A program made the translations under genes and the position numbers. Shown here one piece after another: positions 1 through 7,961 of a DNA stretch of 16,732 nucleotides (position 1 is the first letter of the stretch; each line of letters opens with the position of its first letter). The notes under the pieces are model-generated. The model saw nothing but the letters and a program-made list of their open reading frames with translations. It did not search any database and was not told where the DNA came from. Source of the DNA: Gammaproteobacteria bacterium (GTDB lineage Bacteria; Pseudomonadota; Gammaproteobacteria; UBA9214); contig JAOULY010000012.1 in the NCBI GenBank assembly GCA_029881775.1, forward strand, positions 1 through 16,732. The letters run 5' to 3'.

Positions 1-1243
1 GCATGAATGGCTTGTGGTAGCCACGCAATTCATCGCCCTGCGCGCCGCGCACACGTTCTTCAAAGGTACGGAAATAACCGCACAGGTTGGGTCGGCCGAA
101 TTCATTATTAAAGGCGGCCGCACCCAGCGGACCATCCACCATGATGTCCAGCGCCGAGACAATGCGCGCCGGCTTGCCATGATCGGTTTCCCATGGCTGT
201 TCGAAACCCGGCACACGCAGGTTGGACACCGAGAAGCCACACAGGCCGGCCTTGGGTTTTGCGCCCCGGCCGGTCGCGCCCTCGTCCCTGATTTCACCAC
301 CGGAACCGGTGGCCGCACCCGGGAACGGCGAAATCGCCGTCGGGTGATTGTGCGTTTCCACCTTGATCACCAGGTGTCCCGGTTCGGCATGCGCCTGGTA
401 AGCATGCGTGCCGGTATCGGCGAAGAAGCGCTGCACCTCGCCGCCTTCAAGTACCGCGGCATTATCGCTGTAGGCAGACAGAATACCTGCCGGGCTGACC
501 TGGTGGGATACGCGAATCATGTCGAACAGGCTGCGGTCCATGGGCTGGCCGTCAATCACCCAGTCCGCGTTGAAAATCTTGTGCCGGCAGTGTTCGGAAT
601 TGGCCTGGGCAAACATCATGAGTTCGATGTCCATCGGGTTGCGACCAAGCGCGGTAAAGTTCTCGACCAGGTAATCGATTTCGTCGTCGGACAACGCCAA
701 TCCAAGCCCGACATTCGCCCGCTCAAGCGCAGCACGTCCACCCTCGATGACATCCACGCGCCCGACCGGTGCGGGTACTGCATGACGGAACAGGCCATCC
801 GTGTCGTCAAGATCAAACAGGACCGTTTCGGTCATCCGGTCATGCAGCAGTGGCAGCAGGGCTTCACGCTGATCGCCATCCAGGGTTTCGCCGGCGACTG
901 GTTCCAGCGTATACACAACACCGCGCTCGACCCGTCGTACCTTGTCGAGCCCGCAGTTGTGAACAATATCAGTCGCCTTGCTCGACCACGGCGAAATCGT
1001 GCCGGGACGCGGCACCACGACCAGCTGGACACCCTGACTGTCGGTCGCCGAGCGGGACGGACCGTAATCGAGCAACTGCTCAAGCAGGCTCAGCTCGTCT
1101 CCAGACAGCGGCTCAATCGGCTCGGCAAGGTGGATAAAGTCCGCATGCAAGCCGGCCACGGCCGGCACCCGTTCCCGGCATTGCGCCAGCAGCTTGTGCA
1201 GTCGAAATTCGGAATGGGCAGGACAACCCAGCAGATGCAGCAT
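1..1243 (-). CDS. purL: Phosphoribosylformylglycinamidine synthase, N-terminal part (runs off the left edge)
   Basis: Catalyses the ATP- and glutamine-dependent conversion of FGAR to FGAM in de novo purine synthesis in the cytoplasm. The reverse strand gives 414 codons from an ATG at 1243 with no stop before the window edge. The start MLHLLGCPAHSEF resembles E. coli PurL, and RPGTISPWSSKATDI, MFAQANSEHCRHKIFNADW and KVETHNHPTAISPFPGAATG are hallmark PurL motifs of the N-terminal domain, the linker and the first ATP-binding domain. Large single-chain PurL is about 1,290 residues, so roughly a third is present; the amidotransferase end lies outside. A CGGAG ribosome-binding sequence sits about 6 bases before the ATG; an adjacent upstream GTG is a less likely start. 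A promoter and dyad lie just upstream, so the gene seems to have its own transcription unit. A long open frame on the opposite strand is only its shadow. Confidence 0.97.
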   Translation of the reverse strand, partial: MLHLLGCPAHSEFRLHKLLAQCRERVPAVAGLHADFIHLAEPIEPLSGDELSLLEQLLDYGPSRSATDSQGVQLVVVPRPGTISPWSSKATDIVHNCGLDKVRRVERGVVYTLEPVAGETLDGDQREALLPLLHDRMTETVLFDLDDTDGLFRHAVPAPVGRVDVIEGGRAALERANVGLGLALSDDEIDYLVENFTALGRNPMDIELMMFAQANSEHCRHKIFNADWVIDGQPMDRSLFDMIRVSHQVSPAGILSAYSDNAAVLEGGEVQRFFADTGTHAYQAHAEPGHLVIKVETHNHPTAISPFPGAATGSGGEIRDEGATGRGAKPKAGLCGFSVSNLRVPGFEQPWETDHGKPARIVSALDIMVDGPLGAAAFNNEFGRPNLCGYFRTFEERVRGAQGDELRGYHKPFM

Positions 1244-1278
1244 CACGACTCCGGGACGGGGGTTTCTGGAAGCCGGGA

Positions 1279-1307
1279 ATGATACTGGATGGGGTCATTG
1301 TTGTCAG
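1279..1307 (-). promoter_or_regulatory. Predicted sigma70 promoter of purL
   Basis: On the minus strand CTGACA (1302-1307) and TATCAT (1279-1284) are separated by exactly 17 bases, each matching 5 of 6 consensus positions. Transcription would begin near 1272, leaving a leader of about 30 bases that contains the CGGAG ribosome-binding sequence. The position directly before purL supports the call. Confidence 0.6.
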
Positions 1308-1320
1308 CGGGAATGACCCC
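1291..1320. repeat. 9-bp inverted repeat over the purL -35 region (candidate operator)
   Basis: GGGGTCATT (1291-1299) and AATGACCCC (1312-1320) are perfect inverted arms with a 12-base spacer. The spacer contains the predicted -35 hexamer of purL and one arm lies in the promoter spacer, so a protein bound here would contact or block the polymerase. It does not resemble the E. coli PurR box (ACGCAAACGTTTGCGT type). There is no U-tract, so a terminator is unlikely. A degenerate dispersed palindrome with a GTCATTCCCGC core is an alternative reading. Confidence 0.5.
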
Positions 1321-1499
1321 CGCCGCGGGTCTGAATCACCGTATTGAAGGCCGACCGGGCCGGGGCATACCGGCATGAAAACCTTACCAGGTGCGCAACC
1401 GCTATAGCGAGACGCCCGCGCTGCCAGCCTGGAATCGAGCCTCTACAGACCCGCTATCACTTTCCGCATGCTGAACGGGTGTGCTTGTCCCCGTTCGCA

Positions 1500-2240
1500 T
1501 CAGCGGTTCGACAGGTGCAGGTATGGCCACTCCGACTGCCGGTGTTGTTCGATATGGTTGACGATATCCAGGTGCCCTGCCTGCTGCGCATAGTGCGTGG
1601 CAGTGCTCCCGTGCACATCCTGCAGCATATGGTTGGCAAGAAACTTCAATAGCAACTGCACCACGTCGGCATGCCCTGCACGCGCCGCCAGGTGCAGGGC
1701 CGTTGCGCCCTTGTGCGTCTGTGCATCTATATCCGCGCCGTGCCTGACAAGAAGTTCGCAGACCTGCAGGCAACCCTTCCTTGCCGCCAGGTGCAGCGGC
1801 CTGAGACCGGTTTCGGTATCACAGGCATCCAGGTCGGCGCCGTCCCTGAGCAACATGCTCACGACTTCAGGCTTGCATTCGTCCGCCGCAGTATGCAGTG
1901 GCGTCAGGCCAGACCCGTCAGTTGCATTGACTTCGGCAGCCGTTTCAACCCGGTTCCTGTCGTCCCGGGTCAGCGCCCTGTCGCCGGCCGCCGCACGTGG
2001 CAGCAGCAATGTACGCAGCACCATGAACAGAGCATACGGCAACGCTATCCAGAGCCAGGCAAGCGGCTCATCCAGACCCCGGTAGAAGACCCTGTAGAAA
2101 TCCATCAGGGAGTCATCGGTGATTCCAGTCAGATCAATGGCAAAACGCTCTCTGAGCGCCCATAGAACACCGGGCATCACGGCAGCACCGAGCGCCACGC
2201 CTACCAGCAGGTACTGTATATGTCGGTCCAGAAATTTCAT
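1500..2240 (-). CDS. Membrane-anchored ankyrin-repeat protein
   Basis: Function unknown. Taking the ATG at 2240 (MKFLDRHIQYLLVG) the protein has 246 residues; a longer reading would need a TTG at 2252. Two hydrophobic segments lie at about residues 8-28 and 58-80, with a short polar stretch between them, which suggests an N-terminal membrane anchor. From about residue 105 there are four ankyrin repeats, recognisable by GLTPLHTAA, GLRPLHLAARKG, GATALHLAARAGH and GSTATHYAQQAGH, each followed by a hydrophobic helix and, in the first two, a GAD(L/I)DA turn. Ankyrin repeats usually bind proteins, so an adaptor role at the membrane is plausible but inferred. No clear Shine-Dalgarno is seen. The region before it is markedly AT-rich compared with its neighbours. 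It stands alone between purL and the dapA operon, which is not a usual place for it, so insertion or transfer is possible. Confidence 0.85.
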   Translation of the reverse strand: MKFLDRHIQYLLVGVALGAAVMPGVLWALRERFAIDLTGITDDSLMDFYRVFYRGLDEPLAWLWIALPYALFMVLRTLLLPRAAAGDRALTRDDRNRVETAAEVNATDGSGLTPLHTAADECKPEVVSMLLRDGADLDACDTETGLRPLHLAARKGCLQVCELLVRHGADIDAQTHKGATALHLAARAGHADVVQLLLKFLANHMLQDVHGSTATHYAQQAGHLDIVNHIEQHRQSEWPYLHLSNR

Positions 2241-2280
2241 GTCATATAACAAGATATATTAATTAACTCTAATATACTAA

Positions 2281-2295
2281 ATTATAGTCCGTCAA
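2281..2295 (-). promoter_or_regulatory. AT-rich promoter region of the ankyrin gene
   Basis: The 60 bases before the ankyrin gene are strongly AT-rich. On the minus strand a perfect TATAAT (2281-2286) and a TTGACG (2290-2295) are visible, but they are too close together to form one promoter. TTGACG could act as a -35 with a weak TAGAGT 18 bases downstream, or TATAAT as a -10 with a poor -35. A promoter somewhere here is likely; the exact one is not determined. Confidence 0.35.
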
Positions 2296-2453
2296 ATTGC
2301 CAGCACATTATTGGCTGGAGCGCCCTAAGCGACTGATATATCTGTGCCACGGGGATGCGTTTCAAGGATAGGTGGACTTTATCGCAGATGGAATCCGGGT
2401 GGCGAGGTTTTCGCGGCATCCCGGCGTGAACAAAGGTGAAACGCTCAATCAGT

Positions 2454-3215
2454 CTAGACTATTTCCCGCCAGGCAAGTCCCGCGTCCTGATCGGCGATGG
2501 CGATCCAGTCCGGTGCACAGCCCAGCGCGCCGGCAAGCGCGGAACGCACCAGGCCCGGGTCATTGTTTTTGTCACTCAGGTGGGCCGCCACCATGTGCTG
2601 CAGGCGCGAGGTGTCGAGTTGCTGCAACAGCCCCACGGCCTGGTCGTTGCTGAGGTGACCCAGCGGGCCACCAACACGGCGTTTCAATGCAGGTGAATAA
2701 GGGCCGTCGGCGAGCATCGCTGTGTCGTGATTGCATTCCAGCAACAGCGCGTCGGCGGCATCGAGGCATGCGCGGATATGCGGCGTGATACGCCCGGTGT
2801 CAGTCAGTACGCCGAGCCGGTGTTGACCGCTGTCGAAGGTAACCTGGCAGGGTTCACCGGCATCATGGGGGACGGTAAAGGGTCGCAGCTGCAACGCGCC
2901 GATTTCCAGAACGGCCTGGCCGTCGAAATAACGCAGGTCGGGGATATCGTCGTCGCGCAGTTTCCGGCGGGTGCCGCGCGTCATCCAGACAGGTAACGCG
3001 TACTTGCGGGCCAGCGCCGGGACACCCCGCACATGATCACCGTGCTCGTGCGTCACCACCACGGCGTCCAGGTCAGCCGGGCTACATCCCAGTTGCGCCA
3101 TGCGTCGACCGGTTTCCCGGCAGGAGAAACCGCAGTCCAGCATGACCAGCGTCCCCCCATGCTCGACCAGGGTCGCGTTTCCCCTGCTGCCACTGCCAAG
3201 CAGTGCGAATCGCAT
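2454..3215 (-). CDS. MBL-fold metallo-hydrolase of the WalJ/YycJ-like group
   Basis: A 253-residue metallo-beta-lactamase-fold protein, probably cytoplasmic, since no signal peptide is seen. The N-terminus MRFALLGSGSRGNATLV is typical of the YycJ-like MBL proteins. The metal-binding motif THEHGDH is at residues 55-61, with further candidate ligands in VPHDAGEP (about 115), LTDTG (about 138) and AAHLSDKNNDP (about 209). These suggest a two-metal hydrolase, perhaps a nuclease or phosphodiesterase; the substrate is unknown. It starts 3 bases after the bamC stop with no strong ribosome-binding site of its own, so translation is probably coupled to bamC. The order dapA-bamC-MBL is also found in Pseudomonas, where purC follows; here purC is absent and the ankyrin gene follows after about 210 bases. 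Confidence 0.88.
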   Translation of the reverse strand: MRFALLGSGSRGNATLVEHGGTLVMLDCGFSCRETGRRMAQLGCSPADLDAVVVTHEHGDHVRGVPALARKYALPVWMTRGTRRKLRDDDIPDLRYFDGQAVLEIGALQLRPFTVPHDAGEPCQVTFDSGQHRLGVLTDTGRITPHIRACLDAADALLLECNHDTAMLADGPYSPALKRRVGGPLGHLSNDQAVGLLQQLDTSRLQHMVAAHLSDKNNDPGLVRSALAGALGCAPDWIAIADQDAGLAWREIV

Positions 3216-3218
3216 ACG

Positions 3219-4337
3219 TCAGCGTAACTGTTCTTCCAGCAATGTAAGGATACGCTTCGCAGTCGACGTCGTGTCCCGCTCATCGTTGCTGTTGTTAACG
3301 ATCACACGTGTGACCGGGCCATCGGCGATCAGCTTGATATGGTATTCGGTTGCATTCGCGTCATCCTTCGATGACCAGAACGACAGCTTGTCGAGAATTC
3401 CGGTTGCTGCCTGCTCGCCAAGCGGATCGTTGTAGCGCACGAAATAGGTGCCACCGGAACGGTCCCGGTCTTCAACAGTGAAGCCGATGCGATCGAGTGC
3501 AACGCCTGTCCTGCGCCATGCACGTGAATAGTCCTCCCTGACCAGCAGGGAACTGCCCGCCTCGTCACTGACCAGTTCCGCGCGAACCTTGTCCTTGTCC
3601 TTGCGTACCAGCATCGACTGCGCTTTCTGCTCTTCGATACCGAGGAATACCATCATGCGCTTGAGCATTTCGGCTTCAAGTTCCGGATCGGTCGGGCGTG
3701 ACTGCCAGACGGTAGTGCTGTCGTCCGGATTGCCCTTGACGACCTCTTCGACGCCACGGTGGGTCAGGTACACTTCCGTTGCGCCGTCACCGTTTTTTTC
3801 CAGCCGGACGCGGTACTTGTCACGCGTGGCGGAGGAATAAACGGCATCGATTGCCTTGCCGATCAGATTCCGAATCGGCCCCCGTGGAATATCCGCGCGG
3901 TTCTCCGCCCAGTCTGTTTCGAGGATGCCGAGACGCGGGTCTTCCTTGTTGATCAGGAAACCCTCCTGCAACCAGAATTCCTTTACCCGCGGCCAGACCT
4001 GGTCTGGCGAGCCCTGGACCAGTAACCATTGCTGGTCGCCATCGCGCATAACCTGCAGTGCTTCCTGCTCGGGTAATACTTCAGTTTTTTCGCGCAGTGG
4101 CTGCCGGGCGCCGAATTCCGAATAGGTCGCGCTGGCCGCATCCAGTGAGTCGGGGGCTTCATTAATGGTGCTGGCAGACAGGTCCGGAGGCACTTCCAGA
4201 TTGTCGATGACCTTGCTTTTCTTATAGTCGGTCTTGTCCCGGCCAGGCGCCATCTTGTCCATTACGCCACAGGCGGAAAGCAGTAACGCACCTGTCACTA
4301 CCAGCGGGAGGGAAATTTTCTTCAGGCCTGGCTGCAT
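3219..4337 (-). CDS. bamC: Outer membrane assembly lipoprotein BamC
   Basis: A lipoprotein subunit of the BAM complex, which folds beta-barrel proteins into the outer membrane. From the ATG at 4337 it has 372 residues; E. coli BamC has 344. The start MQPGLKKISLPLVVTGALLLSACG is a lipoprotein signal peptide with lipobox LSAC, so the mature protein begins at the lipidated Cys. The following low-complexity stretch contains YKKSK and LEVPPDLSAS, the conserved BamC N-terminal region that contacts BamD, and two domains of the helix-grip type follow. An AGGA sequence 8 bases before 4337 favours this start. An ATG at 4364 overlapping the dapA stop (ATGA) would add nine residues and cannot be fully excluded. 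It is the second gene of the dapA-bamC-MBL operon. Confidence 0.93.
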   Translation of the reverse strand: MQPGLKKISLPLVVTGALLLSACGVMDKMAPGRDKTDYKKSKVIDNLEVPPDLSASTINEAPDSLDAASATYSEFGARQPLREKTEVLPEQEALQVMRDGDQQWLLVQGSPDQVWPRVKEFWLQEGFLINKEDPRLGILETDWAENRADIPRGPIRNLIGKAIDAVYSSATRDKYRVRLEKNGDGATEVYLTHRGVEEVVKGNPDDSTTVWQSRPTDPELEAEMLKRMMVFLGIEEQKAQSMLVRKDKDKVRAELVSDEAGSSLLVREDYSRAWRRTGVALDRIGFTVEDRDRSGGTYFVRYNDPLGEQAATGILDKLSFWSSKDDANATEYHIKLIADGPVTRVIVNNSNDERDTTSTAKRILTLLEEQLR

Positions 4338-4360
4338 TGTATTTTTCCTGTAGGGGGGCG

Positions 4361-5245
4361 TCATGCGGACGCCATCACGCCGGCCGCAACCAGCGCCTGT
4401 CGCACGGCTTCATGGTGCGACGCGTCAAGTTGCGTGAGCGGCAAACGTATACCATCGGGAATCAGTCCCATTTCGTGTAACGCCCACTTGACCGGTATCG
4501 GGTTTGATTCAATAAACAGTATGTGATGCAGAATATCGAGGCGGCTGTTAATACTGACGGCCGTGTCCCGGTCTCCTGCCTGCGCGGCAACGCACAGTGC
4601 ATGCATGTCTGCCGGTGCAACATTGGCTGTCACCGAAACGTTGCCGCTGCCACCCATCAGCATCAACTCCATGGCAGTTGCATCGTCACCGCTGTAAATC
4701 GCAAGCCTGTCGCCACAGCGGTCAAGCAGTTCGCGCGCCCGCGCCAGGTCGCCGGTCGCTTCCTTGATACCAACGATGTTGTCGATTGGCGCAAGCCGTT
4801 CAACCGTATCGGGGAGCATGTCAACCGCCGTTCGCCCGGGCACATTGTACAGAATCTGCGGGATCGGCACGGCTTCCGCAATGGCCCGGTGGTGCCGGTA
4901 CAGGCCTTCCTGGGTCGGCTTGTTGTAATAAGGTGTCACCAGCAGGCAGGCATCGGCACCCGCCTCCATAGCACAACGGGTAAGATCGATCGCCTCGCGC
5001 GTTGAATTCGCGCCGGTGCCGGCAATGACCGGTATACGGCCGGCGGCCATTTCAACCGTGCGGCGCATGACATGGCAATGCTCGTCCTGGTCCAGGGTCG
5101 CGGATTCGCCCGTGGTGCCGACAGACACCAGGGCATCGGAATTGTTCTCGACGTGGAAATCAACCAGGCGCTGCAGGCTGTCTTCATCGATAGCGCCATC
5201 CGCCTGCATCGGTGTTACCAGCGCCACTATACTGCCTTGAAACAT
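4361..5245 (-). CDS. dapA: 4-hydroxy-tetrahydrodipicolinate synthase
   Basis: Condenses pyruvate with aspartate semialdehyde, the first committed step to diaminopimelate and lysine. From the ATG at 5245 the protein has 294 residues (E. coli 292) and begins MFQGSIVALVTPM, closely matching E. coli. Catalytic features are visible: VSVGTTGES with the Thr pair near 44-45, PYYNKPTQEGLY with the Tyr near 107, ILYNVPGRT with Tyr133 and Arg138, and GIKEATG with the Schiff-base Lys161. The frame is open for 49 further codons upstream, but that extension has no resemblance to the family, and a GGAG ribosome-binding sequence lies just before 5245. It leads the operon with bamC (the stop overlaps a possible upstream bamC ATG) and is divergent from gcvR, as in E. 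coli. Confidence 0.97.
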   Translation of the reverse strand: MFQGSIVALVTPMQADGAIDEDSLQRLVDFHVENNSDALVSVGTTGESATLDQDEHCHVMRRTVEMAAGRIPVIAGTGANSTREAIDLTRCAMEAGADACLLVTPYYNKPTQEGLYRHHRAIAEAVPIPQILYNVPGRTAVDMLPDTVERLAPIDNIVGIKEATGDLARARELLDRCGDRLAIYSGDDATAMELMLMGGSGNVSVTANVAPADMHALCVAAQAGDRDTAVSINSRLDILHHILFIESNPIPVKWALHEMGLIPDGIRLPLTQLDASHHEAVRQALVAAGVMASA

Positions 5246-5403
5246 CCTGCCTACTCCGGACCCAATCGAGAACGCCATGGTACTGGCGACACCCCGTACT
5301 GACAAGGCAATCAAGGCGCGCCAATGTAATTCCGGCGCTGCCACGACCCGAAAATGGTAGACTGCGTACCCGTAGCAGTTAACCGGCCACACGGCCCGGA
5401 TTC

Positions 5404-5955
5404 ATGATGAGCGATACCGCGGACAAGAAATACGACCAACTGGTTCTCTCGGCGCTGGGCACCGACCGGCCGGGGATTATTAACGAGCTGTCCCGGGCAG
5501 TACTCGAATGCGGTTGCAACATCCTCGACAGCCGCATGGCTGTGCTGGGCGGGGACTTTGCCCTGCTGATGCAGGTCGATGGCAACTGGAATACGCTGGC
5601 AAAACTCGAAGACCAGGTCGACGGCCTCGAAAAACGCCTTGGGCTGACCATCACTTCACGGCGCACCCACTCACCGGTACCCAGCAAGGACCTGATGCCG
5701 TACGCGGTCGAAGTGGTCGCGCTTGACCAGCCGGGCATCGTCCACAACCTGGCACGTTTCTTTTCACAGCGGGATATAAATATCCAGGAAATGATCACCA
5801 GCAGCTATGCCGCCGCACACTCCGGCACTCCGATGTATTCGGTGCAGCTGCGGGTCGACATTCGTTCCGGCGTACGCATTTCAGATCTGCGCGAGGATTT
5901 TGCCGAGTTCTGCGACAACCTGAACCTGGATGCCGTGATCGAACCGGTCAAGTAG
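5404..5955 (+). CDS. gcvR: Glycine cleavage system transcriptional repressor, ACT-domain protein
   Basis: A 183-residue cytoplasmic protein made of two ACT domains (about 10-85 and 95-175); E. coli GcvR has 190. In E. coli it binds GcvA and glycine and blocks activation of the gcvTHP operon; no gcv gene is in this window. The ACT signatures are TDRPGIINELSRAVLECGCNI in the first domain and LDQPGIVHNLARFFSQRDINI in the second. The start could be 5404 or the next codon, 5407 (Met-Met); only a weak CCGGA ribosome-binding sequence is present. Its place divergent from dapA and 32 bases before bcp is the same as in E. coli, which strongly supports the name. Confidence 0.92.
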   Translation: MMSDTADKKYDQLVLSALGTDRPGIINELSRAVLECGCNILDSRMAVLGGDFALLMQVDGNWNTLAKLEDQVDGLEKRLGLTITSRRTHSPVPSKDLMPYAVEVVALDQPGIVHNLARFFSQRDINIQEMITSSYAAAHSGTPMYSVQLRVDIRSGVRISDLREDFAEFCDNLNLDAVIEPVK

Positions 5956-5987
5956 TTACACAGGCAGGCAGCAGGGAGAAAACGACC

Positions 5988-6455
5988 ATGACAAAAGTGG
6001 TGCCGGGCAAAAAAGTACCCGCATTCAGATTACCCGCGACCGGCGGACAGGAAATCTCGCTGGCCGACTGCAAGGGAAAGAACCTGGTGTTGTATTTTTA
6101 TCCGAAGGACAGCACGCCGGGCTGCACCACCGAGGGCCAGGACTTCCGCGACAAAATACACACGTTCAGAAGACGCAATACGATAATCCTGGGCGTGTCG
6201 CGCGACAGCCTAAAATCACACGAGAATTTCAAGGCAAAGCATGCGTTTCCGTTTGAGCTGTTATCCGACGGCGATGAAAAACTGTGCCGGCTGTTCGACG
6301 TTATCAAGGAAAAGAACATGTACGGGCGCAAGGTGATGGGCATCGAACGCAGCACGTTTCTTATCGATGACAAGGGCGTTCTCAGGCAGGAATGGCGCAA
6401 GGTAAAAGTGCCCGGCCACGTAGAAGACGTTCTGGAAGCAATCAAGGCCCTGTAA
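5988..6455 (+). CDS. bcp: Thiol peroxidase of the BCP/PrxQ family (apparently lacking the usual resolving Cys)
   Basis: A 155-residue peroxiredoxin that reduces hydroperoxides in the cytoplasm. The active-site motif STPGCTTEGQDF places the peroxidatic Cys at residue 46, with the family Thr43 and Pro44 and the conserved YFYPKD just before it. In E. coli Bcp a second Cys lies five residues after the first; here that position is Gln51, so the usual intramolecular disulfide cannot form. Other Cys are at residues 28 and about 98 (in KLCRLFD), either of which might resolve the sulfenic acid, or an external thiol might. GGGAGA about 10 bases before the ATG is a good ribosome-binding site. It follows gcvR and is probably co-transcribed with it; it converges on the perM-like gene 29 bases away. 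Confidence 0.95.
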   Translation: MTKVVPGKKVPAFRLPATGGQEISLADCKGKNLVLYFYPKDSTPGCTTEGQDFRDKIHTFRRRNTIILGVSRDSLKSHENFKAKHAFPFELLSDGDEKLCRLFDVIKEKNMYGRKVMGIERSTFLIDDKGVLRQEWRKVKVPGHVEDVLEAIKAL

Positions 6456-6484
6456 CACAACAAGGGCCCTGACACCGCGGGCTG

Positions 6485-7564
6485 TTAAACCGCGCTGGCG
6501 CCTGGCTCCTCGTCTGACCGGTTCATGCGCGGCCAGGCCGTCATCACAGCCTGCACCAGGGTCGCCAGGGGAATGGCGAAGAACACACCCCAAAAACCCC
6601 AGATACCGCCGAACACGAGAATAGCGACGATGATCGCCACCGGGTGCAGGTTAACGACTTCAGAAAACAGTAACGGCGCCAGCAGGTTACCATCAAGCGC
6701 CTGCAGCACGGCATAGGCAAACAGTACCCAGCCGAAGTCCGCGCTCCAGCCCCACTGGAACCACGCAATCATGGCGACCGGCACCGTCACGACTGCAGCA
6801 CCTATATATGGAATGATCACGGACAGGCCGACCATGGTCGACAGCAGCAGGGCATACTGCAGCCCCATCAGGCTGAAAGTGGCGAAGGCCGCCGCACCCA
6901 CGATGAATATTTCCCAGACCTTGCCGCGAACATAGTTCGCAACCTGCACGTTGACATCACTGGCAACGGCATCGACCAGCCCGCGTTGCTGCGGCAGGCG
7001 CTGGCTAAACCACGCGAATATATGGTACTTGTCCTTGAGGAAAAAGAACGACAGTACCGGCACCAGAATAATATAGACAAGCAAGGCGATAAGGCCCGTC
7101 ACGGCCGGCACGGACAGCGACAGGATGCGCTGGCTCAGCTCGGTTATCTCCGCACGAATCGATGCACCCAGCTCTTTAACCTGCTCCTCGGTGAACAGGT
7201 TCGGGTATTTCTCCGGCAGTTGCAGCATTACGTTCTGGCCGTGCGTGATGATATCGGGCAACTGCCGGACGAGTTGCGTCACCTGTTCTGACAGGCGTGG
7301 CGCCAGCCACAGCACCGCGAATACCACAAAGGTCATAAAAACAAGGAATACCAGCACCACTGCAGGCAATCGCGGCATGCCCATGCGATTGAACTTCTCA
7401 ACCACGCCATCCAGCAAATACGCAATCACCACGCCCGCCAGCACCGGCGCCAGCATCTGGCCCAGCGTCAGCGTGATAATGAACCCGGCCGCCAGCAATA
7501 CGGCCAGTATCACGACCTGCGGATCAGACACATAACGGTGATACCACTCGGTAACGATATTCAT
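6485..7564 (-). CDS. AI-2E family transporter, PerM-like inner membrane protein
   Basis: A 359-residue integral membrane protein of the AI-2 exporter (PerM/YdiK/TqsA) superfamily. Hydrophobic segments are visible at about 16-50 (two), 64-90, 155-180, 215-245, 250-275 and 280-340. Between the third and fourth lies a polar stretch of about 60 residues (SEQVTQLVRQLPDI onward), the characteristic hydrophilic loop of the family. Conserved features include FFFLKDK and the C-terminal LLFSEVVNLHPVAIIVAIL and GVFFAIPLA. The substrate is unknown; family members have been assigned autoinducer-2 export, Na+/H+ antiport or permease roles. It starts 4 bases after the small upstream gene, so it is co-transcribed and likely translationally coupled. 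It belongs to the lysR-unknown-perM operon. Confidence 0.9.
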   Translation of the reverse strand: MNIVTEWYHRYVSDPQVVILAVLLAAGFIITLTLGQMLAPVLAGVVIAYLLDGVVEKFNRMGMPRLPAVVLVFLVFMTFVVFAVLWLAPRLSEQVTQLVRQLPDIITHGQNVMLQLPEKYPNLFTEEQVKELGASIRAEITELSQRILSLSVPAVTGLIALLVYIILVPVLSFFFLKDKYHIFAWFSQRLPQQRGLVDAVASDVNVQVANYVRGKVWEIFIVGAAAFATFSLMGLQYALLLSTMVGLSVIIPYIGAAVVTVPVAMIAWFQWGWSADFGWVLFAYAVLQALDGNLLAPLLFSEVVNLHPVAIIVAILVFGGIWGFWGVFFAIPLATLVQAVMTAWPRMNRSDEEPGASAV

Positions 7565-7568
7565 CGCA

Positions 7569-7940
7569 TCATCCGCCGGAGCGCGCCTTCAGATCACTGT
7601 AGTGTTTGGAAAAAACGGCTTCGAGCTGGTCAATAACCCCGACCGGATCGGAGCCCTGCATGACGTGGGTCGCCACCATGTCCGACGTTGCACTCAGCAT
7701 CTCGCTCTTGTCCAGCATGGGATAGGTTTTCGACAGGCGTTTAAGCGCGGCGACTATAGACTCGCCGTCGGGGCGTGCAATGTTTTCCGGCGCAGGAACA
7801 GTAACGACCGGCTTGCTTGCAATGACGCGCGGCACACGACCACGGCTGGCCAGGAATTCGGCGAACGCCAGCAGGCTGGAACGGCCCTCTTCATCCAGAC
7901 CTGTGAACAGGTCAACAAGCTGTTGCTGTACCGGCTTCAT
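7569..7940 (-). CDS. Conserved-looking small protein of unknown function
   Basis: Not recognised. The 123-residue protein begins MKPVQQQLVDLFTGLDEEGRSSLLAFAEFLASRGR, an amphipathic helical region, followed by a Pro/Val-rich linker (about 40-55) and a second helical region with LKRLSKTYPMLDKSEML. There is no signal peptide, membrane segment or Cys, so a soluble cytoplasmic protein is likely. It lies 21 bases after the LysR gene and 4 bases before the perM-like gene in the same direction, which argues it is real and linked to one or both. No clear ribosome-binding sequence is seen before the ATG at 7940. The N-terminal pattern LLAFAEFLASRG vaguely recalls small DUF2281/antitoxin-like helices, but this is not enough for an assignment. 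Confidence 0.75.
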   Translation of the reverse strand: MKPVQQQLVDLFTGLDEEGRSSLLAFAEFLASRGRVPRVIASKPVVTVPAPENIARPDGESIVAALKRLSKTYPMLDKSEMLSATSDMVATHVMQGSDPVGVIDQLEAVFSKHYSDLKARSGG

Positions 7941-7961
7941 ACAGGTTCGGAACGACTGATA

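Noticed and set aside
14..1282. 422-codon open frame on the plus strand
   Set aside because: It is antisense to purL, whose translation shows diagnostic motifs; the protein from this frame has no family features and no ribosome-binding site.
6196..6207. TGTCGCGCGACA palindrome inside bcp as a RegA box
   Set aside because: It has the half-sites in inverted order without the 3-base spacer, lies within coding sequence (Val-Ser-Arg-Asp-Ser) and is explained by codon use.
6456..6484. Bidirectional terminator between bcp and the perM-like gene
   Set aside because: Only a bulged stem (AACA/TGTT with GCCC/GGGC) can be drawn and no U-tract follows on either strand.
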